Assembly (NCBI GenBank): GCA_900751755.1
Contig: CAADSP010000003.1
Span: 1-53,748, forward strand
DNA: 53,748 nucleotides
Direction: 5' to 3'
Source: an uncultured Collinsella sp.
GTDB lineage: Bacteria; Actinomycetota; Coriobacteriia; Coriobacteriales; Coriobacteriaceae
A program made the translations under genes and the position numbers. The notes under the pieces are model-generated. The model was not told where the DNA came from and searched no databases. It saw only the letters and a program-made list of their open reading frames with translations. Positions 51,297-53,748 of the stretch are shown here, piece by piece. Position 1 is the stretch's first letter; the number at the start of each line of letters is the position of its first letter.

Positions 51297-52415
51297 ATGA
51301 ATCCAAATCCCTTTAAGCCAACGGCAGGCAAGCGGCCTCCGATGCTCATCGGTCGAGAGTCGGTCATCGAAGATTTTGAGGAAGGACTCGACAACGGCGC
51401 CGGAGCGCCGGGTAGGCTCATGCTCATTACGGGAAACCGCGGCTGCGGCAAAACGGTTCTCCTGCGGGAGCTGCAACGTCTAGCCAGCGAGCGCGGATGG
51501 GCGGTTATCTCCGATTCCGCTTCGCTTGGCTTATGCGACCGCTTAGCCGACGCGCTTTGCTCGAATAAACCCGTTGTGACGTCAATGGAGTTCGGGCCGT
51601 CGTTTGGCCGGATGTCGGTCGAGGCGGCGCGAGCAAAGGGCGAGACGTTACGAGGGCTGGTCAACGAGCGCCTCAAGAAGCTCGGTCCAGGCAAGGGCAT
51701 ACTGTTTGCGATTGACGAGGCGCAGTCTGCGTCTATCGAGGAGCTGGCGGCTCTTGCCGTTCTCTATCAGCAAGTGCTCGGAGATCAGGATGCTACGGGA
51801 TTGCCCGATAGCGACCAGCGCGGTCTTGCGCTGGTGTTCGCTGGATTGCCCAGTATGGTTGATGACTTGCTCGAAGAGCCGAGCGTGACGTTTTTGCGCC
51901 GTGCCCAGCAGCGTACGCTGGGGGCGATTTCTTTGCCCAAGGTGCGCGATTCATATATCCAGACGGTCAAAGACGCTGGTCTTTACGTTGATGCGGAGAC
52001 GGCGGACCTTGCGGCGCGCAAGAGCATGGGGCATCCCTATATGGTTCAGCTGGTGGGCTATTACATGTGGCGCTCTGCTGTCCGACGCAACTCGCAGGTC
52101 ATTGAAAGGTGCGATGTTGAGGCTGGGCACGCGGATGCCATCTCCGAGTTCTATGAAGCAGTCGACGCGCCCCTGTATTATGGATTGCGCAGTCCGCAAC
52201 GCCTCTTTATCGAGGCCATGGCGGTTGACGAGGGTAAACCGACGCGTATGGCGGATATCATTGAGCGCTGTGACCGTACTCAGAGTTGGGCGAGCAAATA
52301 TCGCGCAAGCCTGATTCGCGAGCGCGTCATCGAGGCTGCCGGATACGGCCTCGTCCGGTTTACCGTGCCCATGCTGGGCGCGTACATTCGCAATCGGGTT
52401 TTATGGCATGAGTAG
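51297..52415 (+). CDS. orphan AAA ATPase (Orc1/Cdc6-like fold)
   Basis: The 372-residue protein begins NPFKPTAGKRPPMLIGRE, then has Walker A GNRGCGKTVLL, Walker B ILFAIDEAQSAS and a sensor-like VFAGLP. The C-terminal third holds a winged-helix-like segment (TRMADIIERCDRTQSWASKY). Such stand-alone AAA ATPases are widespread in actinobacteria, sometimes with toxin or membrane partners. CGAGGAGG precedes the ATG. The following UvrA paralogue begins within or just after its end. Function is not assigned. Confidence 0.85.
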   Translation: MNPNPFKPTAGKRPPMLIGRESVIEDFEEGLDNGAGAPGRLMLITGNRGCGKTVLLRELQRLASERGWAVISDSASLGLCDRLADALCSNKPVVTSMEFGPSFGRMSVEAARAKGETLRGLVNERLKKLGPGKGILFAIDEAQSASIEELAALAVLYQQVLGDQDATGLPDSDQRGLALVFAGLPSMVDDLLEEPSVTFLRRAQQRTLGAISLPKVRDSYIQTVKDAGLYVDAETADLAARKSMGHPYMVQLVGYYMWRSAVRRNSQVIERCDVEAGHADAISEFYEAVDAPLYYGLRSPQRLFIEAMAVDEGKPTRMADIIERCDRTQSWASKYRASLIRERVIEAAGYGLVRFTVPMLGAYIRNRVLWHE

Positions 52416-52425
52416 GGTGATAAAG

Positions 52426-53748
52426 GTGACGGAACAGAAGATGAGCCCGCAGGCTATCGAGGTGCGTGGCGCACGTGTCCATAACCTCAAGGACATCGAT
52501 ATCGATATTCCACTGGGAAAGCTCGTGGGCATTGCCGGCGTATCGGGTTCGGGCAAGAGTTCGCTGGCGCTGGGCGTTCTTTACGCCGAGGGCTCGCGTC
52601 GCTACTTGGAAGCACTCAGCACCTATACTCGTCGTCGCCTAACACAGGCCGAACACGCCCAGGTGGACGAGGTGCTGCACGTGCCGGCGGCGCTCGCATT
52701 GCATCAGCGCCCCAGCGTGCCGGGCGTGCGTTCCACTTTTGGCACCATGACCGAGCTTAACAATAGCCTGCGTCTGCTCTTTAGCCGTTGCGCCCATCAT
52801 GTGTGCCCGCATTGCGGGGCGCGTGTAGAGCCGAGCCTTAACGTGGCCGCTGGCCTGGCGCTCACGTGCCCTGCGTGCGGTCGCGAGTTCTACGCGCCGA
52901 GTGCCGAGGATTTGGCTTTCAATAGCGGCGGTGCATGCCCCGCCTGTGGCGGTACCGGTGTCATGCGCGAGGTGGACGAGGCGAGCCTGGTGCCCGACGA
53001 GTCAAAGACTATCAACGAGGGCGCGGTGCTTCCTTGGGGCACGCTCATGTGGGATCTGATGAAGCAGGTGGCAGGCGAGATGGGCGTGCGCACCGACGTG
53101 CCGTTTAACCAGCTCACGCCTCAAGAGCGCGACATCGTGTTTCATGGCCCGGCGGTTAAGAAGCACATTCTCTACGTTCCCAAAAACGGTGAGGGCGCCA
53201 CGCCGCTCGACTTTACCTATTACAACGCCGTCTATACCGTCGAAAATGCGCTCGCCAAGGTCAAGGACGATAAGGGCTTAAAACGTGTTGCGCGCTTTTT
53301 GCGCGAGGGAGCATGCCGTGATTGCGGCGGCACGCGTCTCTCCGAGGCCGCGCGCCAGCCCCAGGTGCGCGGTATCAATCTGGCGCAGGCCGCGGCCATG
53401 ACGCTGGGCGAGGCGATTGAGTGGATGCGCGGGGTGCCCGCATCCTTGCCGCCCGAGATGCGGCCCATGGCGACGGATATCTGCGATTCGTTTTTGAGCG
53501 TGGCCCGTCGTCTGGTCGACCTGGGTCTCGATTACCTTTCACTCGATCGCGCCGGTGCCACGCTCTCCACGGGTGAGCGCCAGCGTGTGCAGCTCGCCCG
53601 CGTGGTGCGCAACCGGTCGACGGGTGTGCTTTATGTGCTGGACGAGCCTTCGATCGGCTTGCATCCCGCCCATGTCGACGGCTTGGGGGGGGGGATGCGC
53701 GATCTGGGGGATGACCGCCACACCCGGGGTGGTTGCGACCACGACAAC
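52426..53748 (+). CDS. UvrA paralogue lacking the UvrB-binding domain (3' end cut by window edge)
   Basis: The frame is open to the right edge, 441 codons from GTG 52426, which follows AGGG by about eight bases. ATG 52408, overlapping the previous stop, and ATG 52441 are alternatives. Walker A is GVSGSGKSSLA, followed by RRYLEAL. The zinc cysteines are in CPHCG, CPACG and CPACGGTG. The signature is LSTGERQRVQLA and Walker B LYVLDEPSIGLHP. Only about 40 residues separate the first CPxCG from the CPACGGTG segment, so the usual UvrB-binding insert is absent, as in UvrA2-type paralogues. It may protect against DNA-binding drugs instead of performing normal excision repair. The final 60 bases look corrupted (VGV-type codons read as GGG). 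Confidence 0.88.
   Translation, partial: MTEQKMSPQAIEVRGARVHNLKDIDIDIPLGKLVGIAGVSGSGKSSLALGVLYAEGSRRYLEALSTYTRRRLTQAEHAQVDEVLHVPAALALHQRPSVPGVRSTFGTMTELNNSLRLLFSRCAHHVCPHCGARVEPSLNVAAGLALTCPACGREFYAPSAEDLAFNSGGACPACGGTGVMREVDEASLVPDESKTINEGAVLPWGTLMWDLMKQVAGEMGVRTDVPFNQLTPQERDIVFHGPAVKKHILYVPKNGEGATPLDFTYYNAVYTVENALAKVKDDKGLKRVARFLREGACRDCGGTRLSEAARQPQVRGINLAQAAAMTLGEAIEWMRGVPASLPPEMRPMATDICDSFLSVARRLVDLGLDYLSLDRAGATLSTGERQRVQLARVVRNRSTGVLYVLDEPSIGLHPAHVDGLGGGMRDLGDDRHTRGGCDHDN

Overview
The window is high-GC, gene-dense bacterial DNA with Shine-Dalgarno-led genes, frequent GTG/TTG starts and many short intergenic hairpin repeats. Gene content is anaerobe-like: ferredoxin-type membrane proteins, an EFR1-type flavodoxin/ferredoxin, and histidine kinases that use amino-acid-binding-protein domains as sensors. 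Together with the repeat families this suggests a gut Coriobacteriia actinobacterium, most likely Collinsella. That assignment comes from memory of protein and repeat style, not from a search. No rRNA, tRNA, CRISPR array, phage or transposase was seen. Both ends look like contig ends: genes run off each edge, and the last bases contain G-runs that degrade otherwise conserved protein sequence.

Layout. 1-7359 (minus strand): a large Tat-exported, probably sortase-anchored surface protein (about 1436 residues, running off the left edge), a LuxR-type regulator, a sensor kinase, and its OmpR-type response regulator broken by an in-frame TAA. 7450-9492: a divergent redox cassette (small CXXC protein, NapH-like 4Fe-4S membrane protein, TlpA-like thioredoxin lipoprotein). 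9745-14006: a MacB/FtsX-type ABC exporter and a Dus enzyme. 14007-15258: a gene-poor stretch rich in hairpins around a small ribbon-helix-helix gene. 15259-18589: glutaredoxin-like protein, XRE/zinc-ribbon/TipAS regulator, TrmO and a MalY/PatB aminotransferase. 18734-25180: two related signalling systems, one with a separate binding lipoprotein plus hybrid kinase, the other with two binding domains fused into the kinase. 25426-29553: K+ channel-like protein, LOG-family protein, ClC transporter, EFR1 ferredoxin, DMT transporter. 30004-31984: a GntR/YtrA-type regulator with an ABC ATPase and permease. 32376-40754: RF3, VUT-family transporter, SDR, uracil-DNA glycosylase, DMT transporter with divergent LysR, MATE transporter, RlmA-like methyltransferase. 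40893-47011: two paralogous small membrane proteins around a LysR gene, then an operon of a binding lipoprotein and a sensor-channel fusion. 47263-53748: RsmJ, a GNAT enzyme, an EF-G/TetM-like GTPase, an orphan AAA ATPase and a UvrA paralogue that runs off the right edge.

The most unusual locus is 43077-47011. A single gene, currently split by a one-base deletion in an A run, encodes two Cache-like extracytoplasmic sensor modules followed by an MscS-type channel. It lies 12 bases after a gene for an amino-acid-type binding lipoprotein that has no ABC transporter beside it. This looks like a ligand-sensing channel. Also notable are the two architectures of binding-protein/kinase signalling, a hairpin repeat whose two copies differ by a compensatory base-pair change, and several long imperfect palindromes.
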